A stretch of DNA of 64,000 nt, taken from the NCBI GenBank assembly GCA_050290865.1, contig JBNKIW010000006.1, positions 70,703-134,702 on the forward strand. Reading direction: 5' to 3'. The stretch comes from JARRLC01 sp050290865 (lineage in GTDB: Bacteria > Pseudomonadota > Alphaproteobacteria > Rhizobiales > Rhodomicrobiaceae). Under the pieces are notes generated by a model, which saw only the letters and a program-made list of their open reading frames with translations, did no database searches and was not told the origin of the DNA. Of the stretch, positions 26,901-34,885 are shown piece by piece. Made by a program: the position numbers and the translations under genes. How positions within the stretch are numbered: position 1 is the first letter of the stretch; every line of letters starts with the position of its first letter.

Positions 26901-28435
26901 CGGCAGCAACTGTCATCGCACACGACCCGGATGGCCACGCGCTCACTTACGGCATCACGGGCGGTGCTGACGCCGCGAAGTTTGCCATCGATGGCGGCAG
27001 CGGGGTCCTGAGCTTTGTCTCAGCGCCCGACTACGAAAATCCGACCAACGTTGATGGCAACAACGTGTACCAAGTGATCGTCTGCGCGACGGAAGGCATC
27101 GTCACTATCGAGCAGTCCGTGGCGGTGACGGTCACGAATGTCAACGAGGCCCCTTCGGTGACAAGCGGCGACACCGCGAGCGTGGCGGAGAACGGCACGG
27201 CGGTGGCGGCGATCACAGGTAGTGATCCGGACGCGGGGGCAGTGTTGACATACGCCATCGCAGGCGGTGCCGATGCCGCGAAGTTCACCATCGACGCCAA
27301 CACGGGCGCGCTCGCCTTTGTAATGGCACCCGATTTCGACAACCCGGCCGATGCCGGAGGCGATAACGTATACGATGTCAATGTGCAGGTTTCCGACGGC
27401 AGCCTGACCGCGGCGAAAGCTGTGGCGGTAACCGTGACCGGCGTCAACGAGGCGCCATCGGTGACGAGTAGCGGTGCAGCAAGCGTGGCAGAGAACGGCG
27501 CCGCCGTGATGACTGTCATTGGCTCCGACCCCGACGCCGGGACGGTGCTCACCTTCACGATCGCGGGCGGGGCGGACGCGGCGAAATTCACCATCGACGC
27601 CAATTCCGGCACGCTCTCCTTCGTGGCCGCTCCGGACTTCGAGATACCGGCGGATGCGAACTCGGACAACGTCTATGACGTCATCGTCGAAGTCTCCGAC
27701 GGCGCGCTCACCGCGACCAAGGCCGTGGCGGTAACGGTGACCGATGTCAACGAGACGCCGGGCGCGCCCCCCCCCGATCCGGGGCCGGGACCCGGACAAG
27801 CACCCATCACAGCCGGCGCCAGCGACAGCCCCGCACCTTCCCATTTTCCGTCCCGTCCTCCTGTCAGCAGCGAGCCGCTGTGGGTTTTCCCGGCAAATGA
27901 CACCGTTTTCTCAGAAGCCGACGGCGGGTGGGACTTGTTTCCCACGGCAGGCCTCGCGGATTCCACGGAGCGTGATCCATTCTTCGATGCCACACCACAA
28001 CCTCCCCTCCAGCCGGTCGCGGCCCCGGCGGATGCCGGAGGCACGCATAATTCGGCCTCGACGCGGGAGCTTGGCGTGGATACCGAATTGTCCGGCCGCC
28101 ACCTCATCATGCAATTGCACGGCGACAAGGCCCATGTCACCGCCCACAGCGAATTCAGCGTTCTTCAGGCCGACGGCCGCCCGCTTCCCCGGTGGGTTTC
28201 GGTTCTGCCGAACGGATGCGTGGTGGCGGATGTTCCCGAGGGCACCGACCGCGTGGCGCTCAAGATCGTCATTCATTCCGATGGCCAGCCGGACAGGGAA
28301 GCCCGGGTAACGGTCAGCCTGCCCGATGGCAATATCGCCATCGCATCCGGGGACGTGCAACCGAGCCACAAAGGCCTCAAATTCCTGGACCAGCTCAAGC
28401 GGTCGCGCCTTGAGCCCGGCTTCCTGCTTCCCTGA
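23987..28435 (+). CDS. Large surface protein: DUF4347 domain, beta-repeats, six cadherin-like repeats
   Basis: 1,482 aa from the ATG at 23987; a TTG at 23933 gives 18 more residues and cannot be ruled out. Near the N-terminus is LEPRMVFDGAG, the signature that precedes DUF4347. DUF4347 itself (about residues 95-260) reads EIVFIDGSLPDIPTLLQSV, AVHILSHGTEGNLQIG and LLYGCDFAKG. Residues 265-660 hold about eight repeats like FVVAWSSFGQDGDGYGIYGQ. Residues 665-1260 hold six cadherin-like repeats (ENxTAVMTVTGSDPDAG, TYAIAGGADAAKFTID). A Pro-rich linker and a C-terminal beta-domain end the chain. It is expected to be secreted and to act in adhesion or matrix; no obvious type I secretion gene is adjacent. 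Confidence 0.85.
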   Translation: MERRKSPARPLTPHIPGGKSGTGLSLLALEPRMVFDGAGVAAGQAAGDHAHQTASHAAHAPDAHAPAATGGGTMAADPSASGGRQLTPENPSRKAAEIVFIDGSLPDIPTLLQSVDPNAKVVLLDPARDGVDQIAATLAHESGVSAVHILSHGTEGNLQIGTADLNARSMSTAYAGDLATIGAALTADADVLLYGCDFAKGDSGMAAMNALAAATGADIAASSDTTGAASLGGDWVLEAETGQIETDAAISLAAQQDWQHTLTITASGSETLVNEITTGIQQTATTSGKQIAADANGNYVAVWEDLSSGVSEVYARKYAADGTPATAAFQVSTTNTNAHDTPSVAMDANGNFVVAWRAANEDGGGYGIYAQRYDASATAQGSTFLVNTNTALDQTSPAIAMNASGFVVAWSSFGQDGDGYGIYGQRYDASGVAQGSEFLVNTYTALDQTESAVAMNAAGDFIVTWTSHMQDTSAEGVFGQRFDASGVAQGAEFQVNTYTSAAQRYSDVAISTAGDFVVTWTSWAQDGGNWGVYAQRFDSSGVAQGAEFLVPTTTAEDQAYGTVAMDPGSGRFVISWMSWLQDKPGDGFHGQYAKAFNADGSADGNEFLVNTTTIYSQRNGDVAWGGGQIVALWSGNGTGDGDGVFVQRYIANNAPTITSGGTANVPENSTAVMTVTGNDVDGDPLTYAIAGGADAAKFTIDANSGALAFAAAPDFETPTDAGADNVYDVIVQVSDGALTANKAVAVTVTGVNEAPAVTSAATADVAENATAVMTVTGSDPDAGATLTYAIAGGADAAKFTIDANSGALAFAAAPNFEAPADNGGDNVYDVIVEVSDGSLTGTKAVAVTVTNVNEGPTVTSPATATVLEYALPVMTVTASDPDAGTTFTYSIAGGADGGKFAINAATGALQFLAGPDYEFPGDANSDNVYEVTVQASDGALAATKDIAVTVSNVAPPYFTSGPTATISENSATAATVIAHDPDGHALTYGITGGADAAKFAIDGGSGVLSFVSAPDYENPTNVDGNNVYQVIVCATEGIVTIEQSVAVTVTNVNEAPSVTSGDTASVAENGTAVAAITGSDPDAGAVLTYAIAGGADAAKFTIDANTGALAFVMAPDFDNPADAGGDNVYDVNVQVSDGSLTAAKAVAVTVTGVNEAPSVTSSGAASVAENGAAVMTVIGSDPDAGTVLTFTIAGGADAAKFTIDANSGTLSFVAAPDFEIPADANSDNVYDVIVEVSDGALTATKAVAVTVTDVNETPGAPPPDPGPGPGQAPITAGASDSPAPSHFPSRPPVSSEPLWVFPANDTVFSEADGGWDLFPTAGLADSTERDPFFDATPQPPLQPVAAPADAGGTHNSASTRELGVDTELSGRHLIMQLHGDKAHVTAHSEFSVLQADGRPLPRWVSVLPNGCVVADVPEGTDRVALKIVIHSDGQPDREARVTVSLPDGNIAIASGDVQPSHKGLKFLDQLKRSRLEPGFLLP

Positions 28436-28491
28436 TATGCGCGGCCCGTTTTCAGCGACTCGCGGTGGCTGAAATGGCTCACTGCATCCTA

Positions 28492-29058
28492 TCAGAAGCC
28501 GATCTTCTTCGCTGCGTTGAGACCGACCAGGAGCGAGGCAATATGCATCGAATGCATGATGGCGCCGCTCATCGCCAGCCGCACCGCTTCCCGATAGGGC
28601 ACGCGCTCCACTTCCAGCACCTCGATCTCATCGAACAAAGGCGGCTGCACCTCGACAACATTCTCGGCAAGAACGGTGTGCATGAGATTGGCGTGACTTG
28701 AGGGATTGGGCGAGTGGCTGCCGACGAGCGTCATGCGGCTGGCATTGCCGAAACCGGTTTCCTCGAGAAGCTCGCGCGCGGCGCCGGCAACGGCGTTTTT
28801 GTCCGAGGCATCCATGGCGCCGCCGGGCAGTTCAAGAGAGATGCGGCCGAGAGCATGCCGGTACTGCCTCACCAGCACCACATTCTCCTCGCCATCCAGC
28901 GCGACGACATGCACCCAGTCAGGATAGTCCAGCACGTAATAGGGCGAAACCGCGGTTCCCTCCGCAGTCACGCAATGATCCGCCCGGACCGAAATCCAGC
29001 GGTCACGAAGCACGCATTCGGAACTTGTGGTCGTCCAGGGCTGGACACGCCGGATCAT
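28492..29058 (-). CDS. Nudix hydrolase (ADP-ribose pyrophosphatase-like)
   Basis: 188 aa. The Nudix box is readable as LPGGAMDASDKN followed by ARELLEETGFG: the REL-LEE-TG core is intact, but the upstream conserved Glu is Asp and the spacing to REL is one residue longer than the canonical box. The fold-typical VVLVRQYRHALGRISLELPG precedes it. The family removes nucleoside diphosphates linked to other groups; YQYR-HA and the ELPGG text suggest the ADP-sugar branch. The gene stands alone, reading towards the surface-protein gene. Confidence 0.85.
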   Translation of the reverse strand: MIRRVQPWTTTSSECVLRDRWISVRADHCVTAEGTAVSPYYVLDYPDWVHVVALDGEENVVLVRQYRHALGRISLELPGGAMDASDKNAVAGAARELLEETGFGNASRMTLVGSHSPNPSSHANLMHTVLAENVVEVQPPLFDEIEVLEVERVPYREAVRLAMSGAIMHSMHIASLLVGLNAAKKIGF

Positions 29059-29090
29059 GGGGTACCCCCGCCTGTCATGAAGATGGCTCC

Positions 29091-29117
29091 GACGCCTGCG
29101 CCCGGGAGCCAGGCGTC
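29091..29117. other. Perfect 8-bp stem-loop between Nudix and sigma-54 regulator genes
   Basis: GACGCCTG and CAGGCGTC flank an 11-nt loop. No U-run follows on either strand. It may end the regulator transcript or be a regulatory hairpin ahead of the Nudix gene; the sequence does not decide. The rest of the 29059-29306 gap shows nothing. Confidence 0.35.
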
Positions 29118-29306
29118 AGACCGGAACATTCGTTAAGTCTTTGTCGTATTTCGCCTTTCAAAGGCGCTCGCGGCTCCAGACTCGGCGCCCGGAGCACAAT
29201 AACACCAATGTACAATCGCGATTCAATATTGATGATTCCAATTCTCAATGCAAACCAACTCTGCGGCGCGGGCCAGCCCTGTTCCCGGGGTTCGTCCTCT
29301 CGCCGC

Positions 29307-31100
29307 TTATTCCTTTTCACCCATCAGCCCGAATTTATTCAGCCGGTATTCGAGCGAGGCCCGGCTCAGACCGAGAATACGCGCGGCCGCCGCCACATTG
29401 CCCTCGGCGAGATCCAGCGCCTGCGCATAGAGTCCACTCTCGATTTCGGGAAACGGCATACCGCGGCTGAGAATGTCCTTTAACGGATCGACTGCATCCC
29501 CAGCTTCGCCACCCGCAACGTCATGGGGATTGAGACGGCCCTGCATGAGTAAGAATTGGCTGCTCGGCACGTTCTCGCCACGCCGGAACATGTGCGCGAT
29601 ATCAACGAGGCCGCCATCCTCGGCGAAGACGACACCACGCTCGATGAGATTCTGCAATTCGCGAACATTGCCGGGGAAATCGTATTTGAGCAGCGCCTCG
29701 GTGGCGCGCCGCGTCATCCCGGAGACGGTGCGGCCATGTTCGCGCGAATAGTGCCGAAGGAAATATTCAATCAGGAGTGGAATATCGTCACGACGCTCGC
29801 GCAAAGGAGGCAGCGCGATGGGGAAGACATTGAGCCGGAAAAACAAATCCTCGCGGAAACGCCCCTCCCCTACTTCGTCGCGGAGGTCGATATTCGTCGC
29901 CGCGATGATACGCACATCGACCTTGACCGCGCGCGTGCCGCCGACGCGCTCGATTTCGCGCTCCTGCACGGCGCGCAGCAGCTTGCCCTGCGCGGTGAGC
30001 GAGAGCGAGCCGATTTCGTCAAGAAACAACGTACCGCGATCGGCGCGTTCGAACCGGCCCGGCCGCGGTGCCCCCGCTCCCGTGTAGGCTCCCTTCTCGA
30101 CACCGAACAGCTCCGTCTCGACGAGCGTGTCGGGAATGGCGGCGCAGTTGATGGCAACAAAGGGCTGGTCACGCCGCGGGCTGACGTCATGCAGCGTGCG
30201 CGCGAACAACTCCTTGCCCGCGCCGGACTCGCCGGTGATCAGCACGCTGGCGCGGGTTGGCGCCACCCGCTCAACCATGTGCCGCGCCGCCATGAAGCTG
30301 GAGGAAAGCCCGATGAGCGCTTTCGGCTCTGTCTCGGCAGCCGTGTCCGGCTTGAGATGAATGCCCGCCAGCACGGGCGCGCGGGCCGGGGACAGCGTGG
30401 CGCGTTCGGGCTGGCTCATGCCGAGGGCAGCCAGCTCGACCGAAGTGTCACCCCAGGCCGCAGCGGGCTGGCCGATCAGCCGGCAGTTCGCCGCGCCCAT
30501 ACCCCTGCATTCAACTTCGCGGAACAGGACGAGTTTGCCGAAGAGCAGGCTGGTGTAGCCGGTCGCATAGGCCGTCTGCATCCAGCACACCGGGTCCGTA
30601 CTCAGACCGAAGGCCGCGATGTGCGCGTCGGCTTCGCTGGAATCGTGCCACAGGAATTCGCCGAAGTAATACCCCTTCTCCACGTCGAACTCGAAACGCA
30701 GCGTCGTTACCTTCACGAAGCCTTCGAGCGTGTGCATGCGCGGACCGGCGGCGAAAGCGTGGGTGAGGTCGTTGTCCGGCCAGCGCTCGCGAATGAACTG
30801 CGCGTCCCGGGCCCCCTGCTGGTAGCCGATGCGCGTGAACATGGCGCGGGCGCGCTCCAGCCCCATGGCCTCCACCATTTCCCGGCGCAGCGCACCCAGC
30901 GTATTGGCGTGGAACAGCAGCATGCGCTGGTCGTTCAGCCAGATGCGGCCATCGCCCAGTGCAAAAAACAGGCATTCGGCGAGATCGTTCAGTGTCGGCG
31001 GCGCTCCGGCGGCGAGTTCTTCGCTGCGTCCCCGCGCCATGATCTGGCCGGTCTTGCGCGCGGCCTCGGCCAGGGAGACGCGCTCCCGTCCGTCGTTCAT
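29307..31100 (-). CDS. Sigma-54 activator with XylR_N and V4R sensor domains
   Basis: 597 aa. The start at 31100 was chosen from GGGAGG 6 nt upstream; a much longer open frame to 31487 joins it to a livF fragment and is not one protein. Order: XylR_N-like sensor (about residues 30-130, RIWLNDQRMLLFHANTLGAL, GYQQGARDA), V4R (about 140-215, LWHDSSEADAHIAAFG and CWMQTAYATGYTSLLFG, VECRGMGAANCRLIG), AAA+ domain (Walker A GESGAGKE; the sigma-54 loop reads GAYTGA instead of GAFTGA; Walker B GTLFLDEIG), and a Fis-type helix-turn-helix at the end (AARILGLSRASLEYRLNKFG). Relatives XylR/DmpR sense aromatics. Its target may be the dehydrogenase/transport genes upstream. Confidence 0.9.
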   Translation of the reverse strand: MNDGRERVSLAEAARKTGQIMARGRSEELAAGAPPTLNDLAECLFFALGDGRIWLNDQRMLLFHANTLGALRREMVEAMGLERARAMFTRIGYQQGARDAQFIRERWPDNDLTHAFAAGPRMHTLEGFVKVTTLRFEFDVEKGYYFGEFLWHDSSEADAHIAAFGLSTDPVCWMQTAYATGYTSLLFGKLVLFREVECRGMGAANCRLIGQPAAAWGDTSVELAALGMSQPERATLSPARAPVLAGIHLKPDTAAETEPKALIGLSSSFMAARHMVERVAPTRASVLITGESGAGKELFARTLHDVSPRRDQPFVAINCAAIPDTLVETELFGVEKGAYTGAGAPRPGRFERADRGTLFLDEIGSLSLTAQGKLLRAVQEREIERVGGTRAVKVDVRIIAATNIDLRDEVGEGRFREDLFFRLNVFPIALPPLRERRDDIPLLIEYFLRHYSREHGRTVSGMTRRATEALLKYDFPGNVRELQNLIERGVVFAEDGGLVDIAHMFRRGENVPSSQFLLMQGRLNPHDVAGGEAGDAVDPLKDILSRGMPFPEIESGLYAQALDLAEGNVAAAARILGLSRASLEYRLNKFGLMGEKE

Positions 31101-31212
31101 CATCGTCCTCCCAGCCGCCCACGCTCCCGTTGCCGCCTCCTCCGGCGCGCGACGGTGATGCTTGCAACGAGTTGCCGGCGAGCAACGCTTGCGGGCGAAG
31201 GCCCTTGCCGCC

Positions 31213-31345
31213 TCACTTTTTGGCTGGAAAGGGGGCCTCGTCGCGCCACTCCGCGACGATTTCGAGCTTTTCTGGGGCCAGCGTGACGCCGGTCGGCAGC
31301 AGTTCGACGCCCGTGCGGCGCCGGATCGCGCCCCACAGGCCAGGG
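31213..31345 (-). pseudogene. 3' fragment of an unidentified gene
   Basis: In a frame different from livF, the minus strand encodes GLWGAIRRRTGVELLPTGVT followed by LAPEKLEIVAEWRDEAPFPA and a stop (TGA at 31213-31215). It has the look of a real protein C-terminus with normal codon use. It begins exactly where livF homology stops, so a deletion joined the 5' part of livF to the 3' end of a lost gene. I cannot name the family. Confidence 0.45.
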
Positions 31346-31487
31346 CACGGAACAGCGTCGTCTTTCCCGCGCCATTGGCGCCGATGATTGCCAGCACCTC
31401 GCCGCGCGCGACCTTGAACGACACCTCGCGCACCGCGGGCAGAAGCCCGTGCGTGGCCACCAGCGCATCGACATCAAAGATGCTCAT
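31345..31487 (-). pseudogene. livF: Truncated livF (branched-chain-type ABC ATPase)
   Basis: Only the first ~48 codons remain: MSIFDVDALVATHGLLPAVR, EVSFKVARGEVLAIIG and Walker A GANGAGKTTLFRAL. The remaining ~185 residues, including the ABC signature and Walker B, are missing; downstream the frame runs on through unrelated sequence into the sigma-54 gene. The start overlaps the livG stop (ATGA), as in intact liv operons. A functional ATPase is not possible from this fragment. Confidence 0.75.
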
Positions 31488-32209
31488 TCTATCCCTCCGC
31501 CGAGATAGGCGCGCATCACCACCGGGTCGGCCATCACCGTTGCCGGCGGGCCGTCAGCAATGACTGCTCCTGTATTCATGCAGACAAGACGGTCAATGAC
31601 CTTCAGGAGTGCATGAATAATGTGCTCGATCCACACGATCGTCATGCCCGAAGCTTTGAGACGGGTGATGAGCGTAATCAGTTCGCCAAGTTCCGCCTCT
31701 GTCAGCCCACCACCGATTTCGTCGAGCAAAATCACTTTCGGCCGCGTCGCCAGCGCGCGAGCAAGCTCGAGGCGCTTGCGGTCGAGAAGCCCCAGCGCCG
31801 CCGCCGATCGGTTGGCGTCCGCGATCAGCCCTGTTTCGGTCAGCGCCTTCGCCGCGCAGGACACGGCCTCATGACCGTGCAGCCCACCTCCGTTTGACGC
31901 CGCCACCAGAACGTTTTCGAACACGGTCATGCCGGAGAAGGGACGCGGGATCTGATGCGTACGGCCGATCCCGGTGCGGCAGCGCGCCGTGGCATCGCTC
32001 GCAGTAATGTCCGCCCCGTCGAAGTACACCGTTCCCGCCGAGGGAAGCAGCGAACCGGCCAGAACACCGAAAAGCGTGGTTTTCCCCGCCCCGTTCGGCC
32101 CGACGATACCAACGGCTTCGCCTGTGTGGGCGCAGAAATCGACGTCTCTCAGCACACGAAAAGCACCGAAATTCTTGTCGATACCGGCCCCCTCAAGAAG
32201 TCTGGTCAC
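31484..32209 (-). CDS. livG: Branched-chain-type ABC transporter ATPase LivG
   Basis: 241 aa from a GTG at 32209. Walker A is GPNGAGKTTLFG, the Q-loop region reads GRTHQIPRPFSGMTVFENVL, the signature is the degenerate LGLLDRKRLELARALA, Walker B is VILLDEIGGGL and the switch His is in IVWIEHIIHALL. It fits the LivG branch (longer Q-loop insert). Its partner LivF is truncated and no LivH/LivM permease genes are in the window, so the transporter is probably dead or relies on subunits elsewhere. Confidence 0.88.
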   Translation of the reverse strand: MTRLLEGAGIDKNFGAFRVLRDVDFCAHTGEAVGIVGPNGAGKTTLFGVLAGSLLPSAGTVYFDGADITASDATARCRTGIGRTHQIPRPFSGMTVFENVLVAASNGGGLHGHEAVSCAAKALTETGLIADANRSAAALGLLDRKRLELARALATRPKVILLDEIGGGLTEAELGELITLITRLKASGMTIVWIEHIIHALLKVIDRLVCMNTGAVIADGPPATVMADPVVMRAYLGGGIE

Positions 32210-32307
32210 AACTTATCCTGACATATACCCCGCGACGCATCCGACAGGGCCGCGGCTGTTGGCGAGTGGAAAAGCGAGGCGGGATGACGTCCCGCCCCGC
32301 CCCTTCA

Positions 32308-33636
32308 TCAGCCAAGCGTGTACGGCACGAGCGGCGCGGTGACCTCCATGCCCGGCACAAGCGCCGCGCTCGTCACATTGAGCGCGAAGGGGAACTTCGA
32401 GCCCTTCGGCGCCTTCACCCACTGCGTGCCGACAAGTCCGGTCACGGCGCAATTGGGCACCGGCCCCTTGGTGAAATCGACCTTGCCCGTCGCCGTCATC
32501 GTGGACAGCGTGGCAATCGACTTGGCCACCGCGGCCTTATCCTTCGGATTGGCGGCCTTCTTGAGCGCCTCAATCGCGACATCGAGAAGCGCCATCTGCG
32601 CGCCCACCTGCTGGCTCCACGGCTTGTTGGTCGCCTTCTCGAAACCATCCGCCGGCGCATCGCAGCCGATACCCGCCAGCGGCGAGGTGAAGGGGAATGC
32701 GCGATGCCAATAGGCGCCCGACGCCATATTGTGGCCGAGCTCGCCGAGCGCCTCCATCTCCGCCTCGAACAGGCCGGCCTTGGCCACCTGGACGATTTTT
32801 GCCTGCTTTGCCAAACCCTTCTGCGCCGCCTGACGCCAGAACACCGGGAAGTCCGGCGGGAAGGGGAAGGCGTTGAAGATCTCGATGCCCGCTTTCTTGA
32901 GCGTTGCGATCTGGGCGGAGAAATCGGTATTGCCGTTCTGGTAAGACCCGGCGTCGATGACCTTGAAACCTGCCTTTTCCAGACCCGGGATCATCGTTGC
33001 CCGGATGGCGTTGCCGTCGGCATCGTTGGGAAGAAGCACACCGACGTTCTTGTTCGTCGGTAGCTTCGACCACTGGTCGGCATACAGAGCGGAAAAGTCC
33101 GAAGCGCCAAATGAGAAGTGGTAGGTCCACTTGAATGGCGACGGCTGACCCGGCTTGGCGCCACGGCCGAAATAGATCGCCTCCCACGGAGCAACCGACG
33201 AGAGGCAGGGCACACCTGCCGCTTCGCAGGCCCCCGCCACCGGGTTTACGGTTTCCGGCGTTGACGACGTAATGATCAGATCGACCTTGTCGGAGCTGAT
33301 GAGGTCTTTCGTCACCTGCGTGGCGCGCACGGGATCGGATTGCGTATCCTTGATAACGAAGGCAACGCCGTATTTCTTGCCGCCCGCCTGGATACCGTCC
33401 TTGAGCGCCGCTTTCGCGAGACCGAGAACATAATCGTCAGCGTCTGCAAACGGACTGAGCGGACCTGAACGCGCATTAACGAAACCGATGCGGATGACAT
33501 CGTCGCCGGCCGCCGAAGCACTCCGCAGCGACGCCGGCAGGGTCAGCGATGCGGCGGCACCACCTGCGACCAAGCCGGACGTCTTCAGAAACTCGCGGCG
33601 CGTCGCATCGGACTTTTTGAAGTTGCCTTCACTCAT
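32308..33636 (-). CDS. ABC transporter substrate-binding protein (Leu/Ile/Val or amide family)
   Basis: 442 aa. ATG at 33636 with GGGAGGAAG upstream. The N-terminus has a twin-arginine-type signal: RREFLKTSGLVAGGAAAS. The mature protein has the periplasmic type-1 binding fold: IRIGFVNARSGPLSPFADAD, VDLIITSSTPETVNPVAGAC, VPCLSSVAPWEAIYFGRG and a C-terminal hinge region. The ligand is unknown; relatives bind branched-chain amino acids, urea/amides or aromatic acids. It precedes livG by 98 nt on the same strand. Confidence 0.88.
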   Translation of the reverse strand: MSEGNFKKSDATRREFLKTSGLVAGGAAASLTLPASLRSASAAGDDVIRIGFVNARSGPLSPFADADDYVLGLAKAALKDGIQAGGKKYGVAFVIKDTQSDPVRATQVTKDLISSDKVDLIITSSTPETVNPVAGACEAAGVPCLSSVAPWEAIYFGRGAKPGQPSPFKWTYHFSFGASDFSALYADQWSKLPTNKNVGVLLPNDADGNAIRATMIPGLEKAGFKVIDAGSYQNGNTDFSAQIATLKKAGIEIFNAFPFPPDFPVFWRQAAQKGLAKQAKIVQVAKAGLFEAEMEALGELGHNMASGAYWHRAFPFTSPLAGIGCDAPADGFEKATNKPWSQQVGAQMALLDVAIEALKKAANPKDKAAVAKSIATLSTMTATGKVDFTKGPVPNCAVTGLVGTQWVKAPKGSKFPFALNVTSAALVPGMEVTAPLVPYTLG

Positions 33637-33680
33637 TATTCTTCCTCCCTTACGCTAGTCAATCTCTGCTTCTTGTTGAC

Positions 33681-34568
33681 TCAGGCAATCTTGCTTCTGA
33701 TGAACTTTCCCCCCTCATCGATTGACTGCATACCCTCATCCAGCATCGGCGCAAATAACTGCCAGCAATGGCACATGCCATCCCACACCTTGACCACGGC
33801 GTCGCTCCCGGCGTTCTTCATCCGCTCTGCGATGGTCACGGAATCGTCGCGAAGGATTTCCAACCCCCCAACATGAATGAGCGTAGGCGGCATACCCGAA
33901 AGATCGGCATCGAACGGTGTCACCTTGGGCGATTTCGGATCGGTGCCCTGCAGATAGGCCGAACAGAACAGGCCCATGAGTTCCTGCGTCAGGAGCGGTG
34001 CGTCCGCCACCGACCGGTGGGATTCACCTTCATCCGCCAGATCGAAAGCAGGCGACATCAGCCAGAGCGCGCCTGGCACCGGCTTTCCTTCCTGCCTCGC
34101 CCGGACGGCAACGGACAATGCGAGATTACCGCCCGCGGAATCTCCGGCCAGCGCTATTCGGGAGGCGGCATAGCCCTGGAGCAACGCCCATTCGTACACG
34201 GCGTAGGCGTCGTCATGCGCCGCCGGGGCCGGATTTTCCGGTGCCAAACGGTAACTCGCCGCCAGCACGGCGCAACCCGAGGTACGGGCGAGATTGGTGG
34301 TAATCACCCGGTGCGACTGCGTCGAACCGAAGAACCAGCCGCCACCATGGTAGTAGATGATCACCCTGCTCCTGTCTGTGCTCGCATTAGTGATCAGTTC
34401 GCCGCCGAGCGGCCCCGCCGGGACACGCTCGATCGAGCAGCCGTCGGCAACGGGCGTCTGCGAATTGGTCATCTCGAACCATTCGCGCAGTTGCGGCGGC
34501 GTGGCATTCTCCGGCGGCGGGTTCTGCGCCGATATCTGAAGAATGAAGTCCAGTTGCTCCTTGGACAT
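33681..34568 (-). CDS. HSL-family alpha/beta hydrolase (esterase)
   Basis: 295 aa. The oxyanion-hole motif is HGGGWFFGS, the nucleophile elbow is GDSAGGNLAL, the acid lies in GGLEILRDDS and the His in GMCHCWQLF. This is the hormone-sensitive-lipase (type IV) set, cytosolic esterases for short acyl esters. It is 44 nt upstream of the binding-protein gene on the same strand and so may share its transcript. With the neighbouring dehydrogenase it suggests ester/alcohol catabolism. Confidence 0.92.
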   Translation of the reverse strand: MSKEQLDFILQISAQNPPPENATPPQLREWFEMTNSQTPVADGCSIERVPAGPLGGELITNASTDRSRVIIYYHGGGWFFGSTQSHRVITTNLARTSGCAVLAASYRLAPENPAPAAHDDAYAVYEWALLQGYAASRIALAGDSAGGNLALSVAVRARQEGKPVPGALWLMSPAFDLADEGESHRSVADAPLLTQELMGLFCSAYLQGTDPKSPKVTPFDADLSGMPPTLIHVGGLEILRDDSVTIAERMKNAGSDAVVKVWDGMCHCWQLFAPMLDEGMQSIDEGGKFIRSKIA

Positions 34569-34648
34569 TTCTAAAGTCTTCCTAGTCTGAGTGCCGTACA
34601 GTTCGCTGTTTCGTCTTCCGTGTTTACATCCGCACGATCGGCTTGATG

Positions 34649-34657
34649 GTCTTGCCG
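34649..34657. repeat. 9-bp target-site duplication, left
   Basis: GTCTTGCCG immediately left of the 228-bp element, identical to 34886-34894. Confidence 0.85.
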
Positions 34658-34885
34658 CTCAGGAATCCCCTCATTTTGAAAGCGGTGTGATTTCGAGCCG
34701 CCCGGGCCGCCTCTAGAAGTTGAGCGCGAGCGTTTATGCTTGCCCTGGTTGGTGATGCTGGAGCTTCTACGGCGGGCGGGAGGTAACAAGCAGTGCTCGA
34801 AGGACTCGCAGAGCGAGACTTGCTGCGCCGCATCACCCATCATGAGTTGCATTTTGCCCCTCGAAAAAATGAGGGGATGGCTGAG
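34658..34885 (-). mobile_element. 228-bp IS10-like miniature element (MITE) inside dehydrogenase 3' end
   Basis: Terminal inverted repeats: left end CTCAGGAATCCCCTCATTTT (34658-34677), right end, read inward on the other strand, CTCAGCCATCCCCTCATTTT (34866-34885); 18 of 20 match. They resemble, as I recall, the outer ends of IS10 (CTGAGAGATCCCCTCATAAT), an IS4-family element that also makes 9-bp duplications. The flanks are a perfect 9-bp direct repeat. The inside is too short for a transposase; one frame (ending near TAFKMRG) may be a transposase remnant. Removing element plus one duplication restores the dehydrogenase ending GKTIKPIVRM. Confidence 0.85.

Noticed and set aside
29556..31286. 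Plus-strand 576-aa open frame opposite the sigma-54 regulator
   Set aside because: Antisense of a well-supported AAA+ gene; the product has no recognisable domain.
29307..31487. A single 726-aa LivF/sigma-54 regulator fusion protein
   Set aside because: The regulator has its own ribosome site at 31100, and the middle part (about residues 52-128) is unlike any protein; a foreign gene tail occupies the same DNA in another frame.
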